Positions 1-12,480 of a DNA stretch of 64,000 nt are shown one piece after another. The position numbers and the translations under genes were made by a program. The DNA lies in contig CM060734.1 of the NCBI GenBank assembly GCA_030704615.1, positions 47,818,042 to 47,882,041 on the forward strand. The letters run 5' to 3'. The stretch comes from Takakia lepidozioides (lineage: Eukaryota > Streptophyta > Takakiopsida > Takakiales > Takakiaceae). Under the pieces are notes generated by a model that was given only the letters and a program-made list of their open reading frames with translations, did no database searches and had not been told where the DNA came from. How positions within the stretch are numbered: position 1 is the stretch's first letter; each line of letters starts with the position of its first letter.

Positions 1-1155
1 CACATGATGTGTGAGGCCTATGGCCATGCCATCTGTTCTAAGGTTTCTGTCCATTGACTGCCTAGGTATGATGTGTCAGAGAAGTTAGTGTTTTTACAAC
101 CCTTTTTTCTTTTTGGGAGGAGCATGCACTGCTGCTCCTGTTTCTCATTTCTAGGCTAGAATATTGATACCTGCTCTTTGGCTCTGTTATTTCGGTGTCT
201 TTCATCGTTGTAGGGCATCGTTATGATTCAATGACTGATCTGAAATACACCGAGCAACCTTGAGAAATATACACGAAGTAGACATTCCATTGTAAGGCCT
301 GAGATCGTCAACTACCACTTGCCATCCATGTGTTTGCAGGAGTGCAGAGGGAGAATGGGGGTTGGGGTAAAATTGGAGGTTGGTGCTATGATATTCAGAT
401 TTAGTCCCGAGGTATGCCAGGAAAGTGTCTGAGAGCCTACCCTGGTATAGCTATGGGGCAAGATCCGACATTTTGGATATTTTCTGCTCTTGAACTTAGA
501 AAGTTTGGCAGGATGTAAATGGAACTTCTCCACATGTAAAAGTTAGGATTCTGAATGACAAGGTTGGGACTCAAAGTTGTTGGGATTTCCACCATCTATG
601 CGCATGGCCGCAAATTTGGTGGTAGTGAGTTTATTGAAGTACAACTAGGCAGTGGCTGGGTTTTTTTTTCAATGACCCTGGACTGACTTGGCAAGCCATA
701 CTGAATTAGCATCTGGGATTGGAACTTATTACACATATCCTAATTTCTTTTGTAGTGTGACACATTCATGGCTGTGACTATTTGCAGAGAGCATTAAATC
801 ATAACTGTGATGTATGTTTGCTGGCTTGTGGTTGCGATTTATGAGTGCTGTAGATGTTTCTGCAAGTTTCAGAAGCTCTGGACAGACAACTAAGTGAAGG
901 GTTGAATTAGACCACCAAGCGAGAGGTTGAATTAGTAGGTTGGTAAGAAGCTTTATGGCTTTGCCAGGTATGCATGGAACGCCAGAGTGTTAGATTTTCA
1001 GGGAGCAATTAAGGCATATGTGCCTTGTTGACTCCTCCCAGTAGTGATTGCCAATGCTATTGTGAATTGATTACTTGTCAAGTAATATACTGGTATCTGT
1101 GTGATATTTTCTATTCCTGTGTGCTCTTATATGAGCACACCTATTTACTCAATTT
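1..1155. other. Upstream region, no gene seen
   Basis: AT-rich single-copy-looking sequence before the RING gene. I see no convincing open frame or repeat. It probably holds the promoter, 5' UTR or a first intron of the RING gene. Confidence 0.4.
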
Positions 1156-1191
1156 TTGTGGACGAGACTGCAGAGTTTGAATCCCCAGGAG

Positions 1192-4100
1192 ATGCAATCG
1201 GGAAGCCGTGTACGCACAGGTTGGCCTAATCCTGGCAGTCATGGAGAAAGGAATGGAGATGCTGTAGGCCTGAGCACCAGAGGGGTAGCCTCTACTGTCT
1301 GCGAGCCTGGGTCACTTCATGATGCCAGCAGTAGCAGTACCTCCTTGCAATTCGAAAATGAGAGTGTTTCAGCAGGAGTAGATCAGACAACCCAGCCCCT
1401 TGATGTGGAAATGGGAGGGGGTAGACAGCCTGGGATTTTGGCATCACAGGAGTATTCCAGTGTCTCTGTAGGGAGACCAAGAGTAGGCACTATAGGTGTG
1501 CAGGAAACAGAGGTGAGGGAGCTGACTGCTGTGGCACAAGGAAGCAGGCAACTGTCAGATGATGAAAGGATACAGGCGGCTTGTGAAACAACTTTACGGC
1601 GGCATCAAGTGAATGAGATGCAAGAACGTTTGCGGCGGTATGCTGGGTTGCCACCCTCAGTTGACCTTGAGGTGCTGGAACGGCAAGGCCTTTTGTCTAC
1701 GGAAGTAGCTTCTCCACAACACCGAATGGAGGTGATGTCTGGGACAGTTAATAGTGGCCTTTTGAGAACTTCACATAGTGAGAGAGATACATATGATATT
1801 TCTGCCTGGCCAAGCCCTGCCGCTTTGCAGGCCTGGGATGGGTCGGGTGAAGGGCAGACCTTAGAGAATCAGCATTCCTCCTATTCAGAACCATGGGAGA
1901 GCAGCTTTGTTGCCTTTGGGCCTAGATCAGCAGATATTTTGCCGCTTGCAAGTTCAGGCCGTACCAGTGCATCTCCAGTGGAGACATCTGGAATGGGCCG
2001 TGTGAATCCATTTGGTCGGGAAGGAAGACGCAATGGTGGAAGGAGGCTCTGGGATGCTCTGTCAAGAGCAGCCTCACATAGGCGCACCACTACACCAGCC
2101 GCAACTGCAAACAGTGATGATGTTTATGATTCAAGTCCTGGAGATGAGCCTACAGTGGACATTGGAGGCTTTCATGGAAGCAGAAGCTTGGATTTTGAGG
2201 AAAGGAGGAGGCGGGTACGGTCTCAGGTAGTTGTTGTTTCACACACCATCTTGCATGTGTTTCCTTGTTTCCCTTTTTAGTAAGTCGCCACACCTGGTAT
2301 ATGTTTGACCATAACCATGTGTTGGACTGCAAAGCTAGCTTTCATGTGGAAAGGTGAGACATTGCGGGTTTAACCCATGCAGGCATTTCTCGTTTTTAGG
2401 TTAAGTCTCTTTATGCTGGGGGCTATAACTGCTACTGAGATACATGGTACAGGTTTGGGCATTGCGACGCCTAAGCAATGGTCTTGAGGGAGTGCCAGGC
2501 CATTCAAGATTGTGTGCCTCCGGAGCAAATCATCGTGGACACCGCTGCTCTTGTGAACCTCATGGCATGGGGGATGATATAAACACGAGGGCCAGCATCT
2601 CTCGCATCATTATGCTTGCAGAAGCTTTGTTTGAGGTGAGATTGTGAATGAGGTTCATGGATCTGACCTGTGTATGCTGGCACTACCGTCTGGATTGTGG
2701 GGAGTAGGGGAATCATGCATTGCAGATATCTGACCAAGAGCATATAGACTTCTACATGAATCAGCAATTTTTTATTCCTGGGACTCTTGTCTGGATTACC
2801 AGATCACTTTGTTTTTGTTAAATCATTCTTCTGAGAGGTTACTAGAGAGCATTTTTTGAGTGTGGCGTGTACAGGTGCTAGATGAGATACACAGGCAGTC
2901 GGTGGCACTATCACGGTCAGCAACTGTGTCACTCGCTTCTCTTCCTGCACCTACCACAGTCGTTGACGCCATTCCAGTCCGCATTCATTCGAAGCCTTCC
3001 CAACTCTGTGATGAAACTGCACAGTGAGTTTTTCTAACTTTTTGAGCCTTAAAGGCTTTCCAGATTACTGCATTCTGGAGTCATCAAGGATGTCCTGGAG
3101 TAAGCGTTGCGTTAGTGGACTTTGAATTGCTGCTGACTCCTGCAACACATATCTATCCTGTAATTAGGTCCTATGTTAGGCATGTGCATGAGAATTATGT
3201 GCTGGCTGAACGAATAGCTGAATTCAGACGCATATGTAAGTACAGTTAGCTGGGGTGGATTATTCCTGTTTATCTCCAAGGAATGAACCAATCAGACTTG
3301 GGTGTTCCAAGTCTGCTGACATTACAGGCCATGCAGTGTATGTGAAGATTGTGCTCGGCGATTGTCTAGTTATTGGTACTGAGCTGGTATGGAAGAGACC
3401 TCTGCATAGGCTTAGAAATATGTGCCTGTCATGCATAGCTCAGGAGTATGATGTTGTCTGGAAGGTCATTTGCCCTGTTGCCTCAGGGGTTTGTAGAGGT
3501 CTTGGCTAACTATAAAGTCTTATGATGTCTAAATCCCTTATCTGAATTGAAAATTCCAAAATTAGTTTGTTGTACATTGAGACCCTGCAGGAGTTATATT
3601 TCAGATGCAGGCTTCATACTGCAATTTAGTGGTTGACTTTGAAATCCATGTGCTGCTGCCAGATTCACTTGAACATACCCCAATGTCTGGTAGCGACATT
3701 ACTGTGACTGTTGTTTCATGTATATGATCAAGAATAAGGTGATTGTGGGTAAGAACCTCCAAGTGGAGCTTCAATTTTGGAATTTGCTGGGTGCAAGGTG
3801 TTACATTTGTCTTGTGGAGTATGAGGAAGGAGACCACCTCCGGGTACTTCCATGTCGCCATGAGTATCACATGGCCTGTGTGGACAAGTGGCTCAAGGAG
3901 GTTCACCGGTATATCTGCATCCTTCACTTCATTACATGCAGCTCTACCTGTAATTTTAATGTTATGTTACTGGCCATTAAGTGATGATTTATTTTCTGTG
4001 CTAAATCTCCTTGGATATCCTTGATTGTCCATTCACAGGCCTGATCTTCAGGCCTGCCTTGAATGAGACATTCCCAACCGAACTTTGGGTGTCCTGCAGC

Positions 4101-4461
4101 ATAATCAGTGCAAATAAATTGGCAGTCTCATTCTTCAGAACATTATGACTTTCATGCAGAGCTCAGGAATGCACTAGCTCCTGTATTTTGTGGTAGCTAT
4201 TATTTTTGAGATATGCAGAGTATGTTGCAGGTGCGACTGCTGTAAATGACATCAGATCAGTGCAGTTTGTATTTCCCTTAGTGTCATCTGTACGGTTGAC
4301 ACAGAACTTCCATGCTGGTCGTGGTTTGTGCAGATGTGAGCCAATTGGATATTGACAGGCTTCTGATTCAATTTGTGTCTGTGCGCAGCGTGTGCCCTCT
4401 GTGCCGCGGGAATGTGTGTGAGCTAAATCCACTCCAGAGTGGACTTGAACCAGCTGTGTAA
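1192..4461 (+). CDS. RING-H2 type E3 ubiquitin ligase (five exons)
   Basis: Predicted exons are 1192-2226, 2453-2635, 2875-3023, 3798-3908 and 4389-4461. All junctions are GT..AG and the phases join to about 516 residues ending in TAA. The long first exon encodes a polar, probably disordered region with Arg-rich stretches. Exon 2 holds a block ([18 protein letters not shown]) that I recognise from angiosperm RING proteins of the same build. Exons 4 and 5 form the C-terminal RING: CYIC, then CRHEYHMAC, then CPLC after the last splice, which is the C3H2C3 pattern at about residues 457-500. By family knowledge such proteins transfer ubiquitin from an E2; the substrate is unknown. The start at 1192 is the first ATG in the open frame. 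A CTGCAG acceptor-like site ends at 1173, so an upstream exon may exist and the N-terminus is uncertain. Confidence 0.88.
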
Positions 4462-5702
4462 AATAACAAGCACTCTCATAACCTTTATGCAAGCTTGCTG
4501 AGTGCTGTGTCCAATGTGTCATAGATTCCCTGGCCTGTGGAGGCTTTGCTACACAGGTGGTTGGTTTATTCATTCTTTACTCGCTCTTACTGTATGCTGG
4601 AGGTGTTTGTTAGTTACTTTTGTGCATAAATGTCATCTATGGCATCTAGGTCGACAAGTATAGCTGAAGAATACTCAGGTGAGTTGCTTTCTCGTTGAAA
4701 TTAGGAGATTTACCACGAGACCAAAGATTCTCCGTTTCATTTTGTTGTAAGGTCTGTTCATATGTCTTCAAGAACCTTCTGTGATCAGAGGGTTTCGATG
4801 TCCCACACTTCCAGGTCATTCTCTGTTCAGCTGACAATTGCAGGTGGCTTCTGATACAAAAACCCTACTCATGTACTTGAACATGGGTATAATTGAATGA
4901 AGCCTTTAACAAAATCTGGTTTCATCAGAGGAGGTATGAACTATTGTTTATAGATCACTGCAAACTGAGACCCGGCTTGACTGAATTATGACAGTAAACA
5001 GAATCATCCCAAATCTGATTACCCAAGTGCCAGGGAAAACACTAATTTTATCTTCAAAGAAGATGCACATAGGACCTTGCCTCAATATGGCTGTGCGGAC
5101 TGTCATTCACTGAGAAATGAGGGTGTGGCATGTGAACCTAGTTACCAAGATTTCTTAAAACTGCACTGAAGGGAAAGAAAGAAAAGGAGACTTTAAAATG
5201 AGGCCCGGTTTTTGGGCTTTTAAGAAATTTGTCATGATTGTTTGTGTATCTATGCAAACACTGTTGATGCGGGCCTAATTGGGTCCTAACATTAGCTGGA
5301 AGTGCATGATACTTCCAAAGGTACCAATTCCGCTCTCTTTGGGTTTGGTGGTCCTTATACACCTTCATCTTGCATGTACACTTTGGTTGATCCGGAGTTG
5401 CTCATGTTGCACTTGATCCATTGGCATATAGAACTAATGAAACAATTTGGCATCATCTTATTTTGTGAGACTTCAAATTTGTTATGACAGGAGGGAGATC
5501 GCAGGGAGATCGCATGTGCCTGAGATGAGAACATAATACATCAAGTTGTGGGTGATTTATGTTATTCCTTGTTTCTCTGTTGGACTTTTTCTCACTCATC
5601 AAATCATCCCAACTACAGTCTGATACCATGTGAGAATGCAAGCATATTGTGGATATGAGAGGTTTGTGTATGGTTGAGTGTGCTCTTAACCTTATTGGAT
5701 TG
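4462..5702. other. Intergenic stretch, nothing supported
   Basis: It probably holds the 3' UTR of the RING gene and spacer. Short open frames occur on both strands but none resembles a protein I know. Confidence 0.35.
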
Positions 5703-6152
5703 AAGTACTCCAACGAGAAGAGCATGCAAAGGTCCAGTATCCTAATGGCCTAGCACTCATTAGAGCACCAGATTCTGTGTTGTTGAAAGAATCCAAAGAA
5801 CTTTCAATCAGTGAATTTGCTACTTCAGCATTTCTCAAAAGAAGGGTACAGAGATTGTGGTCAGATTTTGCCTCCCAATTACCCCCCATAGCTTCCATGG
5901 GAACACAAACACAATCCAAGCCAAAAGTTCTCATCGAAACTCCTGTCAATGTGAGATTTACTGAGCAGCACTTTCGAGAGGCATCGATGGCCTTGCTTTC
6001 CTGCATAGTCAGACCTTCTGCACTCGTCCTCAACGAACGTTTGCTGCCCACAAGGTCCAAAACCCATAAGAGTGCTCAAAAGCTTCCACTTGTGGTGTTG
6101 TCCTGTGCATGTCTTGATGGTTTTAATCAAACCCATCTTGCGTCAGCCAAGG
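5703..6152 (+). CDS. Unrecognised exon-like open stretch
   Basis: A + frame is open for about 150 codons, roughly from an AG at 5701 to a GT at 6153 (AAG|GTATTG). It has balanced, protein-like composition with segments such as SISEFATSAFLKRRVQRLW and NVRFTEQHFREASMALL. There is no obvious Met start, so it would be an internal exon. I do not recognise the product. It lies between the RING and GNAT genes and could be an exon of either, of an unrelated gene, or chance. The antisense frames over the same bases are also partly open, which lowers confidence. Confidence 0.3.
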
Positions 6153-6501
6153 TATTGCGTTGCTGGTAGTTGTGTAGCTTGATTGATGCAAGATGGAATC
6201 TCTGCAGCTTAAATCTGCAATATCTATTCTCTACACATCAGCAAAATAGTCGCAATCTGTCACTGCGGTGACAGCTTTGCAGGCTAGCTGACAGCGGGTG
6301 CAGGGAGAAGGCCGGGTGGATGCAGGAGATGTCACATGTGACAGAATTCTCTTCTGCTTTCACAGAATTTGACCTGCATCAGCGTGTGAGAGAGATGCCA
6401 TCATCAAACCCATTGAAATTGTTAGTGTGAATCATCTAGCAGCTGACTGAGGAGGGGCTTCATCACACTTGCGAGCGCCATAGCCAGCCATCGCTGGACT
6501 G

Positions 6502-8297
6502 ATGCCTGCGGTCGTAGGCAATGTGGCTGTGACGCAAAAGCTGAACCCTCCTCAACTGCTCTCTGCCACTGCCTCCCTTTCCTTACCCCGTACTGGACCC
6601 TGCCAATTATCGCACTCACACTTTCTTGCGAATGTGACTAGCTTGGAAGACCTGCACTCGAGTACTTCCAAGGTTGCACGTTTGGATAGGAGGCGAGGGC
6701 AGGAGACATGTACATGGCGCGTCCAAGCTGCACAAAGTCGGATTGCCGTGAGACTTCCGACCTTGATAGTGAGCACAGGTTGGAAAGGAGTGGACGTCGA
6801 AGAACTAAGTGCGTTGCTGGCAGCCACAAAGCAAAATTGTGAGCAGTTCCCTGGGGTGCAAGCAGATGGTTCACTGGCAAGGGTGGATCATGTGAAGCTG
6901 CGGCGGGCATTACAACACAGCTTTGTTGTAGTGACAATACGTGTAAGGGGTGAGATTCCAGGCGGCGATTATCTGGAGAGGGCTCCATGTTCTCAACCTC
7001 CCGAGGGCTGGTTAGGACCCTGGTTGCCTCAGCCGAATCGATTGATAGCGTTTGGGCGTGCTACTTCAGATCACACTCTCACTGCTTCAATCTATGACCT
7101 GGCGGTGAGAATTGAGCAGTACATATTGAACTGATTTCAAAATTGGTATTTGCCCTGGACATACATCTTGTTGTACCTTCATATCCTCAAACTGAGAAAA
7201 GCTCAGAATGTATGTCTTCGTTTTGCCATCAGAGTGCAGTCAATACAACTGTCCATTATGTTGCTGTACTCGGATATGCTTTGATAAACAGACGGTGTGC
7301 TCTTCATGGGTATGAAGAATTCGAAGTTCTGTGTATCCCAACAGGTTGCACCATCATTGCAAGGGCAGGGAGTAGGTCGTCGACTTATTTGGAGAATCAT
7401 CAGGTATGAAACAGCCAAGACGATGGTCACCTTGTTTCAAGTGTTGTTGTCGAGTAGTAGTGTACTTCGTTCTTGGATTGTCCACGCGATACTCTGAACT
7501 CACAGACTCCTTCAACCATCAAAAAGTATCCCACTCATCTGTCTCACTTTTCAAGCTATCCATCATTGTATGGGTTTATCTCTGCTAGAGAGAGGCAAAC
7601 CATTACTTTTTTCCAGTGACTATTAGAGTTTTATGTCTCTTTCCTTGCCTGATTCTCTGTCCAGGGAACTTACACGCCAAGGAATTTCTGATATTTCTGT
7701 GTTGTCCTCACCTGAGCAAAGGTACTTCATTGTTTCTATCTATGACCAACAGTTGCAGTTGATGTCAGGGTAGCTCCTAAATAGCTTGTTAAAAGTGCTA
7801 TCTGTAAGGGGCCGTGCCACAATTTTGTGAAACTGTTCTAGTTGTGAGATGTGGTCAGCTGAGGATCCAGTTTGTATGCTTGCCCTGCAATCTGGTAATG
7901 GTAACTCCGGAGATCCATCAACTTTGCATTGGGAGGCCCACAGGCCCCTGTAGAACTTATTTCGTATTTATATCTGATCAGCATCGTGGCTGTGTCGAGC
8001 TCTAACCTCGACAAGATGTTAGAGGGATATGAGTGTTTTCCAATCATGCCAAGGAATCAAACAGTGAGCTTTCAATGATGCAGGCCTTTTTTTGAGGCAT
8101 GTGGATTTGGGCCAGATGTGTTGGGTTCTACCAGCATGGTCTACACTGCAAGGGCCAGAAGCACACAATCGCATGTGAAGCAGGTGGGTAGAAACTTGCT
8201 CCTAGTCCCTGCTCCATTAGCAGAGGCATTTAAGAAGCAACCAATCACTGCAGTCCGACAAGAATGTACTGAGAAATCTGACAGCATAATGTTCTGA
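6502..8297 (+). CDS. GNAT-family N-acetyltransferase, probably plastid-targeted
   Basis: Predicted exons are 6502-7104, 7345-7403, 7665-7721 and 8084-8297. All junctions are GT..AG and the phases are consistent, giving about 310 residues. The first ~80 residues are rich in Ser, Thr, Lys and Arg with few acids, like a plastid transit peptide. The GNAT core begins near TGWKGVDVEELSALL and runs through LIAFGRATSDHTLTASIYDLAV. Exon 2 carries the acetyl-CoA loop QGQGVG (about residues 207-212). Exon 3 encodes TRQGISDISVLSSPEQR and exon 4 FFEACGFGPD, the usual FYxxxGF-like strand of the fold. By family knowledge these enzymes move an acetyl group from acetyl-CoA to protein N-termini or lysines, or to small amines; the substrate here is unknown. 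The last ~40 residues after STSMVYTA may be read-through of a missed intron: a GT lies at 8184, and an open stretch near 8432-8554 could be an alternative last exon. Confidence 0.8.
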
Positions 8298-10173
8298 GAC
8301 AGCTGGAAACCCCAAGTAGAAATACTTCCTAAGCTTGAGAAGCTCTGTATCATAATTGTTCTGATCTCTGGCATCTGCAACTGGGGATGGTAGATATTTT
8401 GCCTAGTGTTATTATTATGTTATTTTGCTTTAGGTGGAAACCTGAGCATAAGTTGTTTCTTTACCAGAAACAGAGAATTGTATTGAGAAGGTTTCTAGGA
8501 ATGCCTGTACTCATGAACCTTATGAAAACTAAAGCGGAAATGGCTGCATTGTAATCTGGCTTGTTACAGTAGGTGCATTCTTGTAAACAGGATTAACAAA
8601 TGGCAAGGCTGGCACTGGTGATTGGATCCTAACAACATCCTACAAATGCAGACCCATTCAAAGTGATACACCATTTGACATTGACAATGAATGTAAAATT
8701 GAGAAGTTAAAAGATATTGTAGCACTCTCTTGGGTACAAAAGCATCTCGTCTGGTACAATTCACTTGTCTTCAGTATGGTTGTCACTGGCCAGGGTGAGG
8801 GTTCTTGATATTTGTCGTAAGTTGCTCATATATGCTATGCAGGGAGTCAGCTTTGAAGTCACCCATGGCATGATTCATTATCAACTAGTGACACTACGAA
8901 AAGTTCTTTGTCAACTTGATTGGATCAGATGCATTTGTCATTTTCAAACAGTTCCTGCACGGAACAGCAACATTTTGAATATGAGGTTTCCAGAGATTGT
9001 GTGATGATAACAAAACAGTTTAGGAGTCGCACCAGCTATCACCCTCCCTATAATGACTTCAGCCAGCCCATTCATGGACCACAAACCTTTAAGTGGGAAG
9101 ACATTTTATTACTTAGTTGAGAGTTCGATGTGTCCTTCATTGCTTCTCATCAAAAGTATTACACTGCTCTCAGACCCAACAAACAACTGGAATTGAAGAT
9201 TTGCTCAGCTTCAAGTTTTTAAGTTTCCGATAGGAGCCAAATTTGAGGGTCACTTGGAAAGTTGCGTCTCAGTACAGTACTAGAAGGAGAATGCTAAAAG
9301 TAGCAATCATCATCTTGTCCAGAGTTGCAAAGATGTTTTTAATTGGGCCTTCAGGTGATGGGGTGATACTCCTCACTGCAGCTCTGTATCAGCACACAAG
9401 AAATTCTTCTGTGAAACAAGTGCCAAACGAGTCACTAGAGCAGTCAATCTCCATCAATATGATGGACACTGCTTATTTGTATCCAAAACAGCTCAGTGGT
9501 TAGAGCAAATGTAACCACAAAGACTTCGTCATTCCCGGGAGTCGAATCCTCTTATAGCCAATAGAGGCACAGCAAAGCAGTCCACTCAATTGCAGGTTGT
9601 ACTGTTCATAAAAAATCCGAGACCTTGTCCCAAGTATACTATGTGTCTCAGGCCACAGGGAAACTTTGTGCACAGCCACCGGCTCATAATGTGAAGTGGT
9701 TTAAAGAATGCCAGCCCCAATAACTGGAACCAGTCACATCATTTTCTTCGTACATATGCCAGGAAACAGAACTACAGAAATTAAGGAGGGGGCACTTATG
9801 ATCAATGCATCTATTGCCTGCCGCTATCTACACACACAATTCATCTGGAGTACAACAAAACTCCCTTCCGAAATATAACACAAACTGTACACACATAAGC
9901 AGCTGTCTACTTGAACAGCTGAGAAGCTGAAAAAAACACACCAAGATCCAATAATGAGACCAGAAGAGTGGAGTTATCAATTGACGGCCCTGCCTTCTTT
10001 CCTTTACAAGAATAGCTGCTTGAAGAGAATTATGTACAGCGGCGGACTAATTGAAAGAGAGGAATGGCTGCGATAATATGAATGATAATCTACATGTGTA
10101 CTATAGTACAAGGTTTGTAGGACTACTTACCGCCTATCTATATATGTTTTACCTAGAGGTCCAGGCTTCAGCA
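8298..10173. other. Intergenic stretch, no gene seen
   Basis: An open stretch at about 8432-8554 (+), starting WKPEHKLF and ending in TAA, may be an alternative last exon of the GNAT gene. The rest holds no frame I can support. The right end is probably the 3' UTR of the minus-strand gene that follows. Confidence 0.35.
9490..9551 (+). repeat. tRNA-like A/B-box fragment
   Basis: GCTCAGTGGTTAGAGC at about 9491-9506 is a good tRNA D-arm (A box), and GAGTCGAATCCTC near 9539 resembles a B box at tRNA-like spacing. I could not fold an acceptor stem or a normal anticodon arm. It is better explained as a tRNA pseudogene or SINE head than as a working tRNA. Confidence 0.35.
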
Positions 10174-11613
10174 TCAAGACAGTAGTAGTGTCTCAGTTTG
10201 GCTCATTTGAGGAGGCAAAAAAACCCGCACTTCTCTCTCTTCAGTGAAGACGTGGTGCTTAGGTACCATGATCTCCAGACCTGCACAGGCCTCAGCATAG
10301 AAAGCTTTCAACTCTGCATTCTCCGGAATCCTGGTTGCCAGCCCAATCTCCCGCACAAACTCTCCTGAAGGACAGTGTTCTGGATTCGGGTCTGTCAATT
10401 TGAAAGTCCTGTCTCCCCTCATTACAAATGGGGTCCGAGCAGTGCTTGTACAATGAATTTTGACTATGCCATGTGTTGCAGTGTTGCGCCATGATACACG
10501 CAGCCTCTGCAAGTCTGTGAAAGGCAAGCTCACCATTATCAGATATCCTTTCTCGTCTTCATATATACTTTTGGCCCCTGTTACAGGCCCACATGCTTGA
10601 GTCATCACTCCTGAAAAATTCGGAAGCCACCAGGGTTGTGCCCCTGGCTGGTGATTTTCTGTTCCTGCATAAGTGACAATAGGAACACATGATTCCACCT
10701 CATTTCCAAATGGCAACAGCCCGCTGGGAAGAAGGGGGCGCATTTTTTTCTTCTTGCCTCCCGGATTCAAACTCAGACTGCCGCTACTTGCTGGGCTCGG
10801 CAATTGGCTGGCCAATTTCAACGTTGTCCCGTTCAGCTTTCCAGACCTGGAGGAGTGCTTCTTGATGGAGCCATTTGGAGGTTTGCTCGGAGAAGGCAGA
10901 CCTGTCCGCTCTAAGTCAAAGTCTGTGCTGGGAAGGTTCCGCCACTCTGAAAACGCTTCGGCATCAGGAGGTATCAAAAAATTCAGTTCTCTGCCTGTCA
11001 ATTCCATCCACCGTTTTATGTCCTCCTCGCTCACATTCGAGAGATTCGGAGACCTAACAACCTCGACGCCATGAACACACTGCGGGTTAGACAAGCCCCT
11101 GTAATGCTTCCTCTGCATTCTGTGAGACCTAGCAAAGCCTTTATCAGCGCTGAAAGGAAATTGTGGCTCCCCAAACCTCGCATGTCCATTCATGTAACTG
11201 CGAAGTTGCATCTTGCCCAGGGCATTCTCCGGCCTTTCCTTGAAGGCCCACATGTACATATTCTCCATGTCGTGCTGCACCAAGAAAAGATCAAGCCGCA
11301 AATCCGATTTGTCCAGAGGACCTATGAGCCCTCCTTCTCGGCTCAGCTTATTCTGGCAGTTGTCAGTCAGCGCAGGCCGGAAGTAATGGTTGAAAAAAAA
11401 CCAAGCCCCCCATATAGTGTCACCCCTCCTCACCCACCGCCTCCCTTTGGAAGGAGTCAAGCTTCCCAGATCCGGACTGTGCGTAGGCGCCAACCCAACA
11501 TCCAGCAAGTCGGACGGCTTCGATCCCCATGACCCTGCTGGGCTGATTTCAACAGACAAAGGCAAATTGATGTCAGGAGGCCCCCCGCCACTGCCTGCCG
11601 CGACGACCCGCAC
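10174..11613 (-). CDS. HSP20-like chaperone-fold protein, FYD-type family
   Basis: Intronless 479-residue frame from ATG to TGA. The C-terminal third is an alpha-crystallin/HSP20-like domain (about residues 350-468): GYLIMVSLPF at 356-365, FKLTDPNPEHCPSGEFVREI around 404-423, and the closing strand LEIMVPKH (446-453) followed by EVRVFLPP. This order and wording match a conserved plant family, the Arabidopsis FYD/At5g02480-like proteins annotated as HSP20-like. The N-terminal two thirds include an invariant-looking region (WGAWFFFNHYFRP, LVQHDMENMYMWAFKERPENA) and a Ser/Lys-rich linker (about 245-292). Small heat-shock chaperone activity is not established for this subfamily, so I give only the fold. 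The length and start agree with the family as I remember it. Confidence 0.88.
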   Translation of the reverse strand: MRVVAAGSGGGPPDINLPLSVEISPAGSWGSKPSDLLDVGLAPTHSPDLGSLTPSKGRRWVRRGDTIWGAWFFFNHYFRPALTDNCQNKLSREGGLIGPLDKSDLRLDLFLVQHDMENMYMWAFKERPENALGKMQLRSYMNGHARFGEPQFPFSADKGFARSHRMQRKHYRGLSNPQCVHGVEVVRSPNLSNVSEEDIKRWMELTGRELNFLIPPDAEAFSEWRNLPSTDFDLERTGLPSPSKPPNGSIKKHSSRSGKLNGTTLKLASQLPSPASSGSLSLNPGGKKKKMRPLLPSGLLPFGNEVESCVPIVTYAGTENHQPGAQPWWLPNFSGVMTQACGPVTGAKSIYEDEKGYLIMVSLPFTDLQRLRVSWRNTATHGIVKIHCTSTARTPFVMRGDRTFKLTDPNPEHCPSGEFVREIGLATRIPENAELKAFYAEACAGLEIMVPKHHVFTEEREVRVFLPPQMSQTETLLLS

Positions 11614-12480
11614 TCATCGTGCGCGTTTGTATCCATGGACAGGGACGTAAGCAATGCATCTGTCATCTTGCTCCCCCCCCCAGCCTCTCCCCCTCAAAAC
11701 CCTAGCCTCAAAACCCTATCATTATCACCCCCTGCACTGATCAGTTGCAGAACATAGACGGGCTTTGTATAGCAGCGGGGCCTGCGTTCTTCGCTCTCTC
11801 CAGTATCCATGCACACTCACAAGCGTGCCACGGACCTCTCCGCCCCTCCCACTTGCCCACTATCTATAATCCAAACCTGCTGCAGCGAGTAGTCGCACAA
11901 ACACTCACATCCCCGCCCCACACTGAACCAATCCAACCCGACACGCATTTTCGGCTTCCAACCATCTCCTCCTCCCACACTCCTCCCCCCCAACCTCACC
12001 ACACACGCACCCAAAAATCTCCCCACCACGGGATCCACCTCCGCTGAGCCTGCAAAGAAAAGCAACTGAATTTTTTGCTCAGATCGAAATCAACTCGCTT
12101 CTCAACACCATCGCTGCGATTCTGCAAGCAAATGGCCGTGTACGTCCAGGGCGGGGGCAGCACCCGGATGGCAGGCGGGGAGGCCGAGCGCCATCGCCCT
12201 TGTCCTGCTCGGCGAGGCTGCCTTCCTCTTGCCCCCCTCGCACTCCTTTGCACTCTCTCCGTCCCCCGTGGCACATCCCCCACCGCCCGATCCCCCATCC
12301 CACGGACCACAAGCCCCCTTCTCTCGGCGCCTACCAACGCCTCCAGAACGGACGGTGCAGACCCTCTCTGAGAAAAAGGGCACCCCACCTCACTTTCACC
12401 CTGCCCTTTTACTCCCTTTCACTCCCTCCTCACTCTTTTTCACCTTCTTCTCACAACTTGTCTTGTTATAAAGTGCGAGA
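11614..12480 (-). promoter_or_regulatory. Pyrimidine-rich 5' region of the HSP20-like gene
   Basis: On the + strand this stretch is strongly C/T-rich (long runs of C, CCCTC and CTTCTC), which is purine-rich on the coding strand. It ends near TATAAAGTG (about 12468). Such composition is common in plant promoters and 5' leaders. Short open frames here are low-complexity and I do not call them genes. A divergent + transcript cannot be excluded. Confidence 0.4.
11696..11719. promoter_or_regulatory. Two telo-box-like motifs
   Basis: AAAACCCTA occurs twice within 24 bases, about 85-105 bases upstream of the HSP20-like ATG. Telo-boxes (AAACCCTA) are plant promoter elements typical of growth and translation-related genes. 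Function here is inferred from position only. Confidence 0.4.

Noticed and set aside
4163-5368. Minus-strand frames of 60-136 codons after the RING gene
   Set aside because: No recognisable domain, and one lies over the last RING exon as its shadow.
9480-9560. A working tRNA gene
   Set aside because: A and B boxes are present, but no acceptor stem or normal anticodon arm can be formed.
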